Of a stretch of DNA of 64,000 bases, positions 19,153 through 27,363 are shown piece by piece (position 1 is the stretch's first letter; each line of letters opens with the position of its first letter). The stretch covers positions 1 to 64,000 of the forward strand of contig NZ_JAKGBW010000006.1 in NCBI RefSeq assembly GCF_021556485.1, written 5' to 3'. The translations under genes were made by a program, and so were the position numbers. The notes under the pieces are model-generated. The model was not told where the DNA came from. It did no database searches and saw nothing but the letters and a program-made list of their open reading frames with translations. Source of the DNA: Oceanobacillus alkalisoli (GTDB lineage: Bacteria; Bacillota; Bacilli; Bacillales; Amphibacillaceae).

Positions 19153-19298
19153 TCAGCAGGATGTCTAGGGATAGAAGTGGCCTAAAAGTTTAGGAAGAGC
19201 CCAAAAAGTTGCTGGATGATTAGTGTGAGATAAAAGAAGATATCTGTAAATCCCCTTTATTCATAGGATTTCCAGGTCTTTTCCGCTTAAACCAACAA
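19153..19298. other. Short intergenic stretch without gene
   Basis: No ORF, repeat or clear terminator is visible between the RibD-like remnant and the toxin gene. Confidence 0.5.
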
Positions 19299-19604
19299 TT
19301 ACTTTATTACTTTTGTCAAATCCATTTTTGCATATACAACTCTGTGAATTTCAACCGTTTCTTCAGTAACTGTATAAAAAACGGCGTAATTCTTAACTAA
19401 TAAAATCCTATATTCGTTTTCCATTTCTCTTACAGGCTGATATACCTTACAGGAATAAGGTAATTGTTTGAGCCTAAATATAGATTCATCTAAAGTATCC
19501 AGTAAATCGAGAGCAGCCTGTGGAGCTTGAAGATGATCAGAAATATAATTAATTATATATTCTATATCACCTAATGCAAGGGGCAAATATTTCAAATCAT
19601 ACAT
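19299..19604 (-). CDS. RelE/ParE-family toxin
   Basis: A 101-residue toxin starting MYDLKYLPLALGDIEYIINYI. It has the ParE/RelE fold pattern: a first helix pair, LPYSCKVYQP, then EYRILLVKNYAVFYTV and a C-terminal VEIHRVVYAKMD. These toxins are mRNA endonucleases or gyrase poisons; which applies is unknown. The start at 19604 overlaps the antitoxin stop by 8 bp (ATGTATGA), the usual coupling in type II modules. It is encoded second in the pair. Confidence 0.88.
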   Translation of the reverse strand: MYDLKYLPLALGDIEYIINYISDHLQAPQAALDLLDTLDESIFRLKQLPYSCKVYQPVREMENEYRILLVKNYAVFYTVTEETVEIHRVVYAKMDLTKVIK

Positions 19605-19881
19605 CTTCGCTAACCTTTTTAGCAAGTTTAGACCTTAAATCTGAAAACACTTCTTCATGTGGATATCGTTTTTCCGTTGACTTAGCTTGTAACTCTGCCT
19701 CTCTTAACTTAAAATATACTTCACTTTCAAATATTTTTTTTTCATATGCTTCCATACTCATCACAACCATGTCTCCATAACCATGTTTTGTCAAAAAGAT
19801 TGGTTCCGACGACTCGTGCACAACCCTTGAAATTTCAGAAAAATTATTTCGTAAATCCGATACTGGTCTAATATATGGCAT
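19597..19881 (-). CDS. Phd/YefM-family antitoxin
   Basis: A 94-residue antitoxin with the Phd/YefM DNA-binding N-terminus IRPVSDLRNNFSEISRVV, the EPIFLTKHGYGDMVVMSMEAYEK hallmark, and a charged toxin-neutralising C-terminus. It lies upstream of and overlaps the toxin gene. A perfect inverted repeat 20 bp upstream of its ATG is a likely autoregulatory operator. Confidence 0.93.
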   Translation of the reverse strand: MPYIRPVSDLRNNFSEISRVVHESSEPIFLTKHGYGDMVVMSMEAYEKKIFESEVYFKLREAELQAKSTEKRYPHEEVFSDLRSKLAKKVSEDV

Positions 19882-19900
19882 GTTATCACCCCACCATTAT

Positions 19901-19931
19901 TTTAGCATAATTTTATCATAATTATGCTAAA
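19901..19931. promoter_or_regulatory. Toxin-antitoxin operator
   Basis: TTTAGCATAATT (19901-19912) and AATTATGCTAAA (19920-19931) are a perfect 12-bp inverted repeat with a 7-bp spacer, centred about 35 bp before the antitoxin ATG. This is the expected position for autorepression by the complex. Confidence 0.75.
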
Positions 19932-20096
19932 TCAGCAACGGAACTTGATTAGTCGTCCTCTTTATAAAGTTTATTAATGCAAAAATTAAGTATATAATGA
20001 GGCGTTTCGCATTTCCCTCTCTTAAATTCTTACCAAAAATGTTACCATTTAATTATGAAAGTTTTACATAAACCGAACAAAGGAGGAAATATAACA

Positions 20097-20975
20097 ATGA
20101 AACTAGGCCATGTAATTAAAAACAACAAACGAGTGCTCAGCCTTAAAACAGAAGAAGGACTTTTTAATTTAAGTGGAGCCGCCATGCTAAATAGCTTGCC
20201 ACTTCCACAAACGATCGATGAATTAATTCGTTCTGGAAAAGAAGGAGAAAAACAACTAGCCCGTGTTATTGCCGCTCTTGAAACAAGTAAACAATCCTTT
20301 TTCTTACATGAAGAGGATGTTTCCTTCGACTCTGTCGTTCTCAACCCGGAAAAAATCTTATGTGTCGGATTAAACTACATTTCTCATGCAGAAGAAGCAG
20401 ATATGGCAATACCAGAATCTCCTGTGCTCTTCAGTAAATTTAATAATGCACTGACCGGGCATAAACAAACGATTCCCTTACCTAAATCTGCTGAAAAATA
20501 TGACTATGAAGCAGAGCTTGTTATTGTAATTGGAAAAGAAGCCCGCAACGTTACGGAAGCTGAGGCACTGTCCTATGTATATGGATATAGTGTCGGAAAT
20601 GACGTATCTGCTCGGGACTTGCAAATGAAGACGGGACAATGGATGCTCGGAAAAACGCTTGACGGGTTTGCTCCAATTGGGCCTTATCTCGTTACAAGTG
20701 ATGCGCTTGACCCGACAAAACTGAATATTGAGTGTAAAATCAATGGTGAGGTTAGACAATCCAGCAACACGGAACAAATGATTTTCAATTGTGCAACCTT
20801 AATTAGTTATATTTCCCGATATATGACACTAAAACCAGGGGATGTTATCTTCTCTGGTACTCCAGAAGGCGTTATTTTAGGATACGCACCAGAAAATCAA
20901 ACATGGCTGCAAGCCGGGGATGAAATGGAAGTAACGATTGAAAACATTGGGAGATTAACAAATAAACTTGTCTAG
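20097..20975 (+). CDS. Fumarylacetoacetate hydrolase family protein
   Basis: The 292-residue protein starts at MKLGHVIKNNKRVL (ATG 20097), preceded by AAAGGAGG. An ATG-like start 42 bp upstream has no good site. FAH-fold metal-binding motifs are present: GLNYISHAEEA near residue 95, YDYEAELVIVIGKEARN near residue 130, YSVGNDVSARDLQ near residue 165, and the C-terminal LKPGDVIFSGTPEGV. Members hydrolyse C-C bonds in acylpyruvates or decarboxylate oxaloacetate; the substrate is unknown. It is followed after 20 bp by a HAD hydrolase gene, a likely operon. Confidence 0.9.
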   Translation: MKLGHVIKNNKRVLSLKTEEGLFNLSGAAMLNSLPLPQTIDELIRSGKEGEKQLARVIAALETSKQSFFLHEEDVSFDSVVLNPEKILCVGLNYISHAEEADMAIPESPVLFSKFNNALTGHKQTIPLPKSAEKYDYEAELVIVIGKEARNVTEAEALSYVYGYSVGNDVSARDLQMKTGQWMLGKTLDGFAPIGPYLVTSDALDPTKLNIECKINGEVRQSSNTEQMIFNCATLISYISRYMTLKPGDVIFSGTPEGVILGYAPENQTWLQAGDEMEVTIENIGRLTNKLV

Positions 20976-20995
20976 AATTGAAGGAGAGAATTTGA

Positions 20996-21691
20996 ATTTA
21001 TACATTAGCTTTTGATTTAGATGACACGCTCTATGACCGAGCACAACCGCTCAAGAAAGCCTTCCAAGGATTTATCCAAGACAACCGAATCGATTTTTGG
21101 AAGTTCCATGAGATATTTCAGATAAATGGTGAAATAGCTTTCGTTAAAGAGAAGAATCAAATTTGGACATTGGAACAATCGCATATTTTCCGGATTAAAG
21201 AAACACTTCAACAATTAGGATTGGAGGTTAACGAGGAACAAGCGATTGTTTTTCAAAAAACGTATGAACAGTATCAGCAAGCAATTGTAGTTTATCCCTT
21301 AATTACCGAAATTTTGGATTTTCTAATTGAGAAAGAAGTTTTAAGCATCATCATAACGAATGGACCAAAATTCCATCAGCGTAATAAAATAAAAAATCTT
21401 GGTTTAGAAACGTATTTTACACCAGAAAAGATTTTCGTTTCCGGGGAAGAAGGCATTGCTAAACCAGACAAAGGAATCTTTCAACTGGCGGAAGAGAGAT
21501 TCCAACTTGATAAAGCAACAACTTGGTATATTGGAGACAGTTATCCGAATGATATTATTGGCGCTCGGGAAGCAGGCTGGAATTCGATTTGGTTTAACCC
21601 AAGAAATGAAAAACGAGAGGATAATATCGCAACGAGTACGGTTTCCTCTACTCCAGAGCTTTTCGATTTAATAAAAAGAATGTTTGAGTAA
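20996..21691 (+). CDS. HAD-superfamily hydrolase (phosphatase-like), atypical start
   Basis: The frame that contains motif I LAFDLDDTLYDRAQPL begins after a TGA at 20993 with no ATG, GTG or TTG before the motif; the only candidate is ATT at 20996, 7 bp after AAGGAGAG. An out-of-frame TTG lies at 20992, so a one-base loss near the start is an alternative. Motif II is SIIITNGP, the Lys motif GIAKPDKGIFQ and the acidic motif YIGDSYPNDIIGARE, so the enzyme core is complete (about 230 residues). The family includes YjjG-type nucleotidases and phosphoglycolate phosphatases; the substrate is unknown. A convincing terminator follows. Confidence 0.8.
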   Translation: MYTLAFDLDDTLYDRAQPLKKAFQGFIQDNRIDFWKFHEIFQINGEIAFVKEKNQIWTLEQSHIFRIKETLQQLGLEVNEEQAIVFQKTYEQYQQAIVVYPLITEILDFLIEKEVLSIIITNGPKFHQRNKIKNLGLETYFTPEKIFVSGEEGIAKPDKGIFQLAEERFQLDKATTWYIGDSYPNDIIGAREAGWNSIWFNPRNEKREDNIATSTVSSTPELFDLIKRMFE

Positions 21692-21693
21692 AA

Positions 21694-21738
21694 AATAATC
21701 CCTCATGCACTTTAGCAGGTAAGTGAGGGATTATTTTC
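21694..21738 (+). terminator. Terminator after HAD gene
   Basis: AATAATCCCTCA (21694-21705) pairs with TGAGGGATTATT (21724-21735), followed by TTCC, directly behind the HAD stop. Confidence 0.88.
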
Positions 21739-21788
21739 CTAAGCTACCTAGCCCCTCTTGACGGGGTTCAGTTTACGTTATGAAGAAA

Positions 21789-21843
21789 AGAAAATAAAAA
21801 TCAGCTGGAAGTCATCTTTTTACCGATGATTTCTAGCTGATTT
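21789..21843 (-). terminator. Terminator after nupC
   Basis: On the minus strand AAATCAGCT and AGCTGATTT pair, followed by TTATTTTCTTTT, about 22 bp after the nupC stop. Confidence 0.83.
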
Positions 21844-21864
21844 AGAATATTTTATCTAATACAA

Positions 21865-23052
21865 TTATAGGAAAAGACCTGCAATTGTAGCTGAAAGAAT
21901 CGAAACAAGAATAGAACCAAATAGAAGCTTCATACCGAATCCGGAAACAACACTTGCCTTTTCCCCGTCAATCCCTTTCACTGTTCCAGCAATAATTCCA
22001 ATGGATGAGAAGTTAGCAAAGCTCGTTAGGAAAACACTGACGATCCCAATCGTTTTCTCAGACATAGTTTCCATTAATGGCTGGAATTCAAGCATCGCAA
22101 CGAATTCATTTGTAACAATCTTCGTTCCCATAATGGAACCCGCTTCAATAATTTCACTTGGCGCAATTCCCATTAAGAAGGATAGCGGCGCAAGGATATA
22201 TCCTAAGATTTGTTGGAGTGTAACACCTGCTAAAACAAATTGAATTAACCAGTTGACTAATTCCAATGCTGCGATAAATGCAATCAGGTTAGCGGCAACG
22301 ATTAAAGCAATTTTACCACCGTCGAGTGCACCATTTCCCATTGCTTCAAATACACTCTTATCTGTACTGACATCTTGAACATCCACCACATCTTCTTCTT
22401 TCGGAACATTAATTGGAGCAATAATCGATGCAATGATTAAGCCACCAAACATATTAAGTGGTAAAGATACAAGAATATACTCTGCCGGCAAGATTTGAAT
22501 ATATGCTCCAACAATGGAAGCTGATACCGAACTCATTGCAGAAGCACTAACCATATAGAGTCGATTACTCGTTAAATGATGAAACTGGGTTTTAATTGCA
22601 AGTAAAGCTTCTGATTGTCCGAAAAAGATACTGTTTACTCCGTTAAAGGATTCAATTTTTGGAATCCCGGTAATCTTAGATACCAAGCCACCGACCCATT
22701 TAATAATCGTTGGTAATATTTTTAAATAGTTTAAAACGGAAAGAAGTGTGGCAAAGAATACAATAAGTAATAGTACGTTGAAGAAGAAGACGCCACCTTC
22801 TTGGAGTTCAAATCCACCAAGAACGAATCCAATCCCTTCATGTCCGAATTCAATCAGCTTATTAAAGACAGCAGAAATACCATTAATAATAATGGCCCCA
22901 ATTTCAGTCGCGAACATGAACCACGTAATAAGCAGCTGTAAGGCCAGCATAATTCCGATACCTTTTAAATTAATGTTCTTCTTATCATTGGAAACAAGAT
23001 ATGCTAAGCCAAGGATAACGGCAATCCCTACGATACCAAGGATAATGTCCAT
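21865..23052 (-). CDS. Concentrative nucleoside transporter (NupC family)
   Basis: The 395-residue membrane protein starts MDIILGIVGIAVILG at ATG 23050-23052, set by AAAGGAGGAAAA upstream. CNT-family signatures are seen: FFGQSEALLAIKTQF and NGVNSIFFGQ near residue 145, SASAMSSVSASIVGAYI near residue 180, and the C-terminal FANFSSIGIIAGTVKG. It imports nucleosides by cation symport. It is the first gene downstream of gntR and has its own promoter overlapped by the operator also found before pdp. It belongs with the salvage genes at 24-30 kb. Confidence 0.92.
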   Translation of the reverse strand: MDIILGIVGIAVILGLAYLVSNDKKNINLKGIGIMLALQLLITWFMFATEIGAIIINGISAVFNKLIEFGHEGIGFVLGGFELQEGGVFFFNVLLLIVFFATLLSVLNYLKILPTIIKWVGGLVSKITGIPKIESFNGVNSIFFGQSEALLAIKTQFHHLTSNRLYMVSASAMSSVSASIVGAYIQILPAEYILVSLPLNMFGGLIIASIIAPINVPKEEDVVDVQDVSTDKSVFEAMGNGALDGGKIALIVAANLIAFIAALELVNWLIQFVLAGVTLQQILGYILAPLSFLMGIAPSEIIEAGSIMGTKIVTNEFVAMLEFQPLMETMSEKTIGIVSVFLTSFANFSSIGIIAGTVKGIDGEKASVVSGFGMKLLFGSILVSILSATIAGLFL

Positions 23053-23132
23053 TATTTTTCCTCCTTTATTTTGCCGTTTCATTGAAACAGCTTACATAAT
23101 ATAAAAATTTATTCTAACTTTTGTCATTTATC

Positions 23133-23161
23133 TGTGCATGATTGGACGTCCTACAAGTAAA
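23133..23161 (-). promoter_or_regulatory. nupC promoter with GntR-type operator in the spacer
   Basis: On the minus strand TTTACT (23156-23161) and TGCACA (23133-23138) are 17 bp apart. The spacer is TGTAGGACGTCCAATCA, identical to the one in the pdp promoter at 30010-30038. GGACGTCC is its palindromic core. Confidence 0.75.
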
Positions 23162-23222
23162 CTGCTAAATTTTGCTTCCAGAGTTCTGGAAGCATACCAT
23201 GCTTATTTAAAAAGCCGCTCGT

Positions 23223-23942
23223 TTATATCCTTTTCCTTAATACGTTAAATGTAATTTGGTCGGAACGAAAATAGTTAATCGAATAAAGTACGGGACGGTT
23301 CAACTCATCAAAATGCACTTGTCGCAACACGAGTAGCGGCGTATGTTGGTCACAATTCATGATTTTTGATATTTCGTCGTGATAGGCGATCGTATTAATC
23401 TTAGATTCGGCGTGATTAATCACAATGCCAGCATCTCTTAATGAGTTGAAAATTGATTCTTCTCTTAGTTTATACCTTTTATGAAGAATACTATCCGGAA
23501 CTTTATCAATACAATAAACCAAAGGGACTTCATCCGCTGTTCGAACACGCTTCACTAAGAATACCTGCTCGTCCTCTTCTAATTCTAGTTCTTCGACATC
23601 ATCCCGATGCGGCTCAACGTAACCAGTAAACAAAATCTCTGTTCCTGGAATTTTTCCTTCTCTTTCGATCAATTCGGTAATACTGAATAGTTCTTCAATA
23701 CCACCTTGAAAAACAGGTACCCGATTAACGAATGTTCCAATCCCATGTTTACGAATAACAATATTTTCTTCCTCGAGTATTCGTAATGCTTCCCGTAATG
23801 TGTTTCTTGATACACCTAGTGCCTTTGCTAACGCTGTTTCGGATGGTAACTGTTCCCCAGGCTCTAATTCACCATTATTTATCTTTTCTCTGATTTGTTC
23901 GATGACAATCAAGTAACGGGGTTTCTGATAGTGACTTTTCAC
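23223..23942 (-). CDS. GntR-family (HutC/UTRA) transcriptional regulator
   Basis: A 239-residue regulator. The N-terminal winged helix has GEQLPSETALAKALGVSRNTLREALRILE with the wing GIGTFVNR. The C-terminal UTRA ligand domain starts near residue 90 and includes EVPLVYCIDKVPD and TPLLVLRQVHFDELNRPVLYS. It is encoded just upstream of nupC, starts with GTG, and most likely controls nupC and the pdp operon through the shared GGACGTCC operator; the effector could be a nucleoside or deoxyribose phosphate (inference). B. subtilis uses the unrelated DeoR for the equivalent genes. Confidence 0.88.
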   Translation of the reverse strand: MKSHYQKPRYLIVIEQIREKINNGELEPGEQLPSETALAKALGVSRNTLREALRILEEENIVIRKHGIGTFVNRVPVFQGGIEELFSITELIEREGKIPGTEILFTGYVEPHRDDVEELELEEDEQVFLVKRVRTADEVPLVYCIDKVPDSILHKRYKLREESIFNSLRDAGIVINHAESKINTIAYHDEISKIMNCDQHTPLLVLRQVHFDELNRPVLYSINYFRSDQITFNVLRKRI

Positions 23943-23968
23943 GTGAGCGCTCTCCTCTCCATTTTCAT

Positions 23969-23997
23969 ATTGTATAGCATGGTCAGAACGCTTTCAA
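23969..23997 (-). promoter_or_regulatory. gntR promoter overlapped by a cre-like CcpA site
   Basis: On the minus strand TTGAAA (23992-23997) and TACAAT (23969-23974) are 17 bp apart. TGAAAGCGTTCTGA (23983-23996) matches the left ten bases of the CcpA cre consensus TGWAAGCGYTWNCA and overlaps the -35 box, suggesting catabolite repression. Confidence 0.6.
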
Positions 23998-24037
23998 TAC
24001 AATTAACAAAGTCCGATAATTAAAATAAAGGGGGGAG

Positions 24038-24446
24038 TTGGATAACTAAAATGGCTAGCACGAGCCACGTCCGCTCTGCGCCCAGCAACTATCAAACTTC
24101 ACACTCCTCCAATCGATAAAGAAGACTTAGCCGTTCGGTCTTTGTGAGGCTTAGTCGCACTTATACCCTTGTGGTGAAAGTCAACATCGGCTCATAACGA
24201 AAGGAGGGCCGTTTAAATTCGGGCTAAAGCCCAACTCACGTCTCCCCCTAAAGGGGCATGTTTCCTTTATCTTCCTTCCGGTAAAAAGGAGGTTCGATTA
24301 AGTTCGCCCCTTCCTGGGGCAACATCGAACTACCTCCCATCCTGGAGGCACAGTTTGTACGTTGCTGCGACTACAGGATGTGCTAGTGCAGGTGTTGCGA
24401 AGACGATCGCGTTTTTAACCTGCAAGGGCGCTTCCGCCTTTGTTCC
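24038..24446 (-). repeat. R430 interspersed repeat, copy a
   Basis: A non-coding repeat of about 410 bp. Its minus-strand left end GAACAAAGGCGGAAGCGCC abuts the stop of the NCS2 permease gene. Shared internal blocks with the copies at 46516 and 51871 are AAAACGCGATCGTCTTCGC, CACTAGCACATCC and GTGTGAAGTTTG. Many short inverted repeats suggest a folded RNA or DNA. No ORF is conserved among copies. Confidence 0.85.
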
Positions 24447-24447
24447 A

Positions 24448-25743
24448 TTATATCGCCTGTAATACAAAATTAATAATGAACAACAGGGTAATGATGTATA
24501 ACGGCATGGATACTTCTTTGCGTTTCCCTACAGCAATTTTTGCTATTGGATAGGCAATGAATCCAAATGCGATTCCATCTGCGATACTGTATGTGAATGG
24601 GATCATCATTATAATGATGAATGCTGGAAATGCATCTGACAAATCTTTAAAGTTGATGTTTTTAATATTGAGCACCATCAGCCCACCAATAATAATGAGA
24701 ATTGGCGATATCGCTGTACTTGGAATTAACTTGATAACCGGGATAAAAAGGGATGCCACAAGAAACAGTAGGCCGGTAACTATAGAAGTAATACCCGTCC
24801 TACCACCTGCCGCAATCCCAGCGGTCCCTTCAACTGTGGACACAGTCGGACTCGTACCAAATAGTCCACTCAACATAGACGATATGGAAATCGAACGAAT
24901 CGCCGGCGTATATTGTTCATCCCTTTTTGCTTGTTTCAGTTGGCCACCTACGAGACCAATATTTTCAAACACAAGGACCATCGTCAGGGAAAATACAGCA
25001 ATCCAAAATGTAAGGGACCTGATTCCATCAAAAGACATCGCATTGAAAACACCTGCGTAATCAGCTAAGGATAAATCAGCCCCCTCTGCCTGATTAAAAT
25101 CAATCAGACCAAACATCCAAGCAATCATTGTACCGACAAAGATGGTGATAAGAAAATGTCCCGGCATGCTACGGAGAAATAATCCAAGCGCTATAATAAA
25201 TGTAAGCACAAATGCCAACACTTCGAGGCTCCCGATATCACCAAGCGCAATGATGGAATGTTCACCGTGCACTATAATATGGCTCTTCTCTAAACCAATA
25301 AGTGCAAGGAACAGTCCTAAACCAACCGTAATAGCCTCTTTTAACGTCCCTGGAATCGACTGAGCAAGTATCGTCGCTAATCGTGTAAATGATATGAGAA
25401 CAAAAACAAGCCCTGCTACAAATACAACCGCCAATGCTTCTTGCCACGTTAACCCCATGGCATGGACGAACGTATACGTGAACATCGCGTTCAAACCCAT
25501 ACCCGGCACGAGAATTAGAGGTACATTCGCACCAAACCCGACAATGAAACAGCCGAACATCGACGTTAAAATCGTCGCCCAGACCGCACCTTCAATCGGA
25601 ATCCCAGCATCCGAAAGTATCGTCGCATTCACCACAATAATGTAAACAATCGCAAAGAATGAAATCAGACCTGCCAGAATCTCAGTTTTTACGTTTGATC
25701 CTTTATCATAAACTCCAGTTATTCGATTTAATCTTTCTTTCAA
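24448..25743 (-). CDS. NCS2-family purine permease (AzgA-type), salvage-linked
   Basis: A 431-residue polytopic permease starting at TTG 25741-25743 (AAAAGGAAG upstream). It shares the AzgA layout with the PbuG of this window: LISFFAIVYIIVVNATILSD near residue 25, FENIGLVGGQL near residue 260, and GTSPTVSTVEGTAGIAAGGRTG near residue 295. Relatives transport adenine, guanine or hypoxanthine. As last gene of the pdp-deoB-punA-deoC cluster it may move the free base released by nucleoside phosphorolysis, in or out. An R430 repeat begins right behind its stop. Confidence 0.88.
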   Translation of the reverse strand: MKERLNRITGVYDKGSNVKTEILAGLISFFAIVYIIVVNATILSDAGIPIEGAVWATILTSMFGCFIVGFGANVPLILVPGMGLNAMFTYTFVHAMGLTWQEALAVVFVAGLVFVLISFTRLATILAQSIPGTLKEAITVGLGLFLALIGLEKSHIIVHGEHSIIALGDIGSLEVLAFVLTFIIALGLFLRSMPGHFLITIFVGTMIAWMFGLIDFNQAEGADLSLADYAGVFNAMSFDGIRSLTFWIAVFSLTMVLVFENIGLVGGQLKQAKRDEQYTPAIRSISISSMLSGLFGTSPTVSTVEGTAGIAAGGRTGITSIVTGLLFLVASLFIPVIKLIPSTAISPILIIIGGLMVLNIKNINFKDLSDAFPAFIIIMMIPFTYSIADGIAFGFIAYPIAKIAVGKRKEVSMPLYIITLLFIINFVLQAI

Positions 25744-25799
25744 TCTGTCTACTTCCTTTTTAAAATCCCTCGACCCGCCCAGTCTGTTCTTCTATTCGC

Positions 25800-26450
25800 T
25801 TATTCCGTGACTATTTTAATTCCGGAACTTGCACCGATTCGACTAGCACCGGCTTCAATCATTGCGTGTGCATCTTCTTTATCACGCACACCACCGGAGG
25901 CTTTCACGCCAATATCCGGTCCCACTGTTTCACGCATGAGTTTCACATCTTCCAAGGTTGCTCCTCCAGTAGAAAATCCAGTTGAAGTTTTTACGTAATC
26001 TGCGCCTGCTTTAACAGAAAGCTCGCAAGCACGAACCTTTTCTTCGTCTGTAAGGAGACTCGTTTCAATAATTACTTTGACTAGCGCTTTACCTTTTGCG
26101 GCATTTACAACCGAATGGATGTCATTTTCTACTGCTTTATCGTTTCCTGCTTTTAATTCGCCGATATTAATAACCATATCTACTTCGGTCGCTCCATCTG
26201 CAATTGCATCTTTAGTTTCAAATGCTTTTGTTTCCGGTGTACTGGCACCTAATGGGAAGCCGATAACCGTGCAGACTTCAACATCTGATCCTTCTAATTG
26301 CTTCGCTGCCTCTTTCACCCAAGTTGGATTGACACACACTGAGAAAAAGTTATACTCCCTAGCTTCCTTACAAAGTGTTACGATCTGATCCTTCACGGAA
26401 TCTGCTTTCAGTAATGTATGGTCAATCATTTTTGCTATATTGTTCGTCAT
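25800..26450 (-). CDS. deoC: Deoxyribose-phosphate aldolase
   Basis: A 216-residue class I aldolase that splits 2-deoxyribose 5-phosphate into acetaldehyde and glyceraldehyde 3-phosphate. It starts [18 protein letters not shown] at ATG 26448-26450; a GTG three codons upstream is less well placed relative to GAGGTGG. The Schiff-base Lys lies in [16 protein letters not shown] near residue 160, and [15 protein letters not shown] and [14 protein letters not shown] are intact. Length is normal. It completes deoxynucleoside catabolism with punA, pdp and deoB in the same transcript. Confidence 0.95.
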   Translation of the reverse strand: MTNNIAKMIDHTLLKADSVKDQIVTLCKEAREYNFFSVCVNPTWVKEAAKQLEGSDVEVCTVIGFPLGASTPETKAFETKDAIADGATEVDMVINIGELKAGNDKAVENDIHSVVNAAKGKALVKVIIETSLLTDEEKVRACELSVKAGADYVKTSTGFSTGGATLEDVKLMRETVGPDIGVKASGGVRDKEDAHAMIEAGASRIGASSGIKIVTE

Positions 26451-26481
26451 CTCTTCCACCTCTTCTTAAATTTTCGTACCT

Positions 26482-26533
26482 TAATTAATTTCATAATACG
26501 TATTTAATGCTTTGGTAATTATGAAATTCATTC
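26482..26533. mobile_element. PAL element copy C, 52-bp internally deleted form overlapping the punA stop
   Basis: It keeps both ends (TAATTAATTTCATAATACG and TTATGAAATTCATTC) but lacks the central hairpin. It is flanked by a perfect ACCT duplication (26478-26481, 26534-26537). The stop codon of punA (26528-26530) lies inside it. Excision in silico would extend punA from GGT-GAA-TGA to GGT-ACG-AAA-ATT-TAA. Confidence 0.88.
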
Positions 26534-27352
26534 ACCTGGTAATTTGTTCACGATTCCTTTAACGAGTTTAAGGAAATCCTCTCTCACTTTTTCAGTCGTT
26601 TCAATTACTTCTTCATGAGATAAAGGTTGATCTAAGATACCTGCAGCCATATTTGAAATACAGGATAACCCAAGTACTTTCATTCCACTATGTTGGGCTA
26701 CAATTACTTCTGGAACCGTCGACATCCCTACCGCGTCTCCGCCTACTTTTTGCAGCATGCGAATTTCTGCTGGTGTTTCATAACTCGGTCCACTGTTCCA
26801 GACGTAAACGCCCTTTTGCAGGTTAATGTCTAAATCCCGGGCGACCTGCTCTGCCAGTTGTTGATAATCAGAGGCATAAGCAGTAGACATATCCGGGAAA
26901 CGAACTCCTAAGTCTTCATCATTCGGACCAATTAGCGGATTTATTCCAACATTATTAATGTGATCGGTAATCAGCATTAAATCGCCCGCTTCAAAATCTG
27001 CATTCACCCCACCTGCAGCGTTCGTGACAATGACTTTATCGATACCGATCTGCTTCATCACGCGCACAGGGAATGTCACTTCATCTAACCCATAACCTTC
27101 ATAAAAATGGAAACGCCCTTGCATGGCGAGCACCGTTTTCCCTTCGAGTTCGCCAATGACAAGCTGCCCGGCATGACCTACTACCGTCGAGACCGGAAAC
27201 CCTGGAATATCTGCGTATGAGATATTCACTGGATCTTTAATCTCATCTGCGAGAACACCAAGGCCAGATCCGAGAATGAGCCCAATCTCCGGGCGTTTTG
27301 TTAATTTTTCTTCAATAACATGTACCGCTTTTACAATCGATTCTTTATTCAT
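26528..27352 (-). CDS. punA: Purine-nucleoside phosphorylase, class I
   Basis: The 274-residue trimeric-type PNP cleaves (deoxy)guanosine and inosine to base and pentose 1-phosphate. It starts MNKESIVKAVHVIEE at ATG 27350-27352, behind GGTGGAGAG. Motifs are LGSGLGVLADEI (phosphate loop), GRFHFYEGYG, VTNAAGGVNADFEAGDLML, and the base site VGMSTVPEVIVAQHSG. Length is normal, but its last codon and stop were supplied by a PAL insertion. It lies 11 bp after deoB. Confidence 0.95.
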   Translation of the reverse strand: MNKESIVKAVHVIEEKLTKRPEIGLILGSGLGVLADEIKDPVNISYADIPGFPVSTVVGHAGQLVIGELEGKTVLAMQGRFHFYEGYGLDEVTFPVRVMKQIGIDKVIVTNAAGGVNADFEAGDLMLITDHINNVGINPLIGPNDEDLGVRFPDMSTAYASDYQQLAEQVARDLDINLQKGVYVWNSGPSYETPAEIRMLQKVGGDAVGMSTVPEVIVAQHSGMKVLGLSCISNMAAGILDQPLSHEEVIETTEKVREDFLKLVKGIVNKLPGE

Positions 27353-27363
27353 GTCTCTCCACC

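Noticed and set aside
24448-25743. Uracil or xanthine permease assignment
   Set aside because: Signature segments match the AzgA branch rather than UraA/PbuX.
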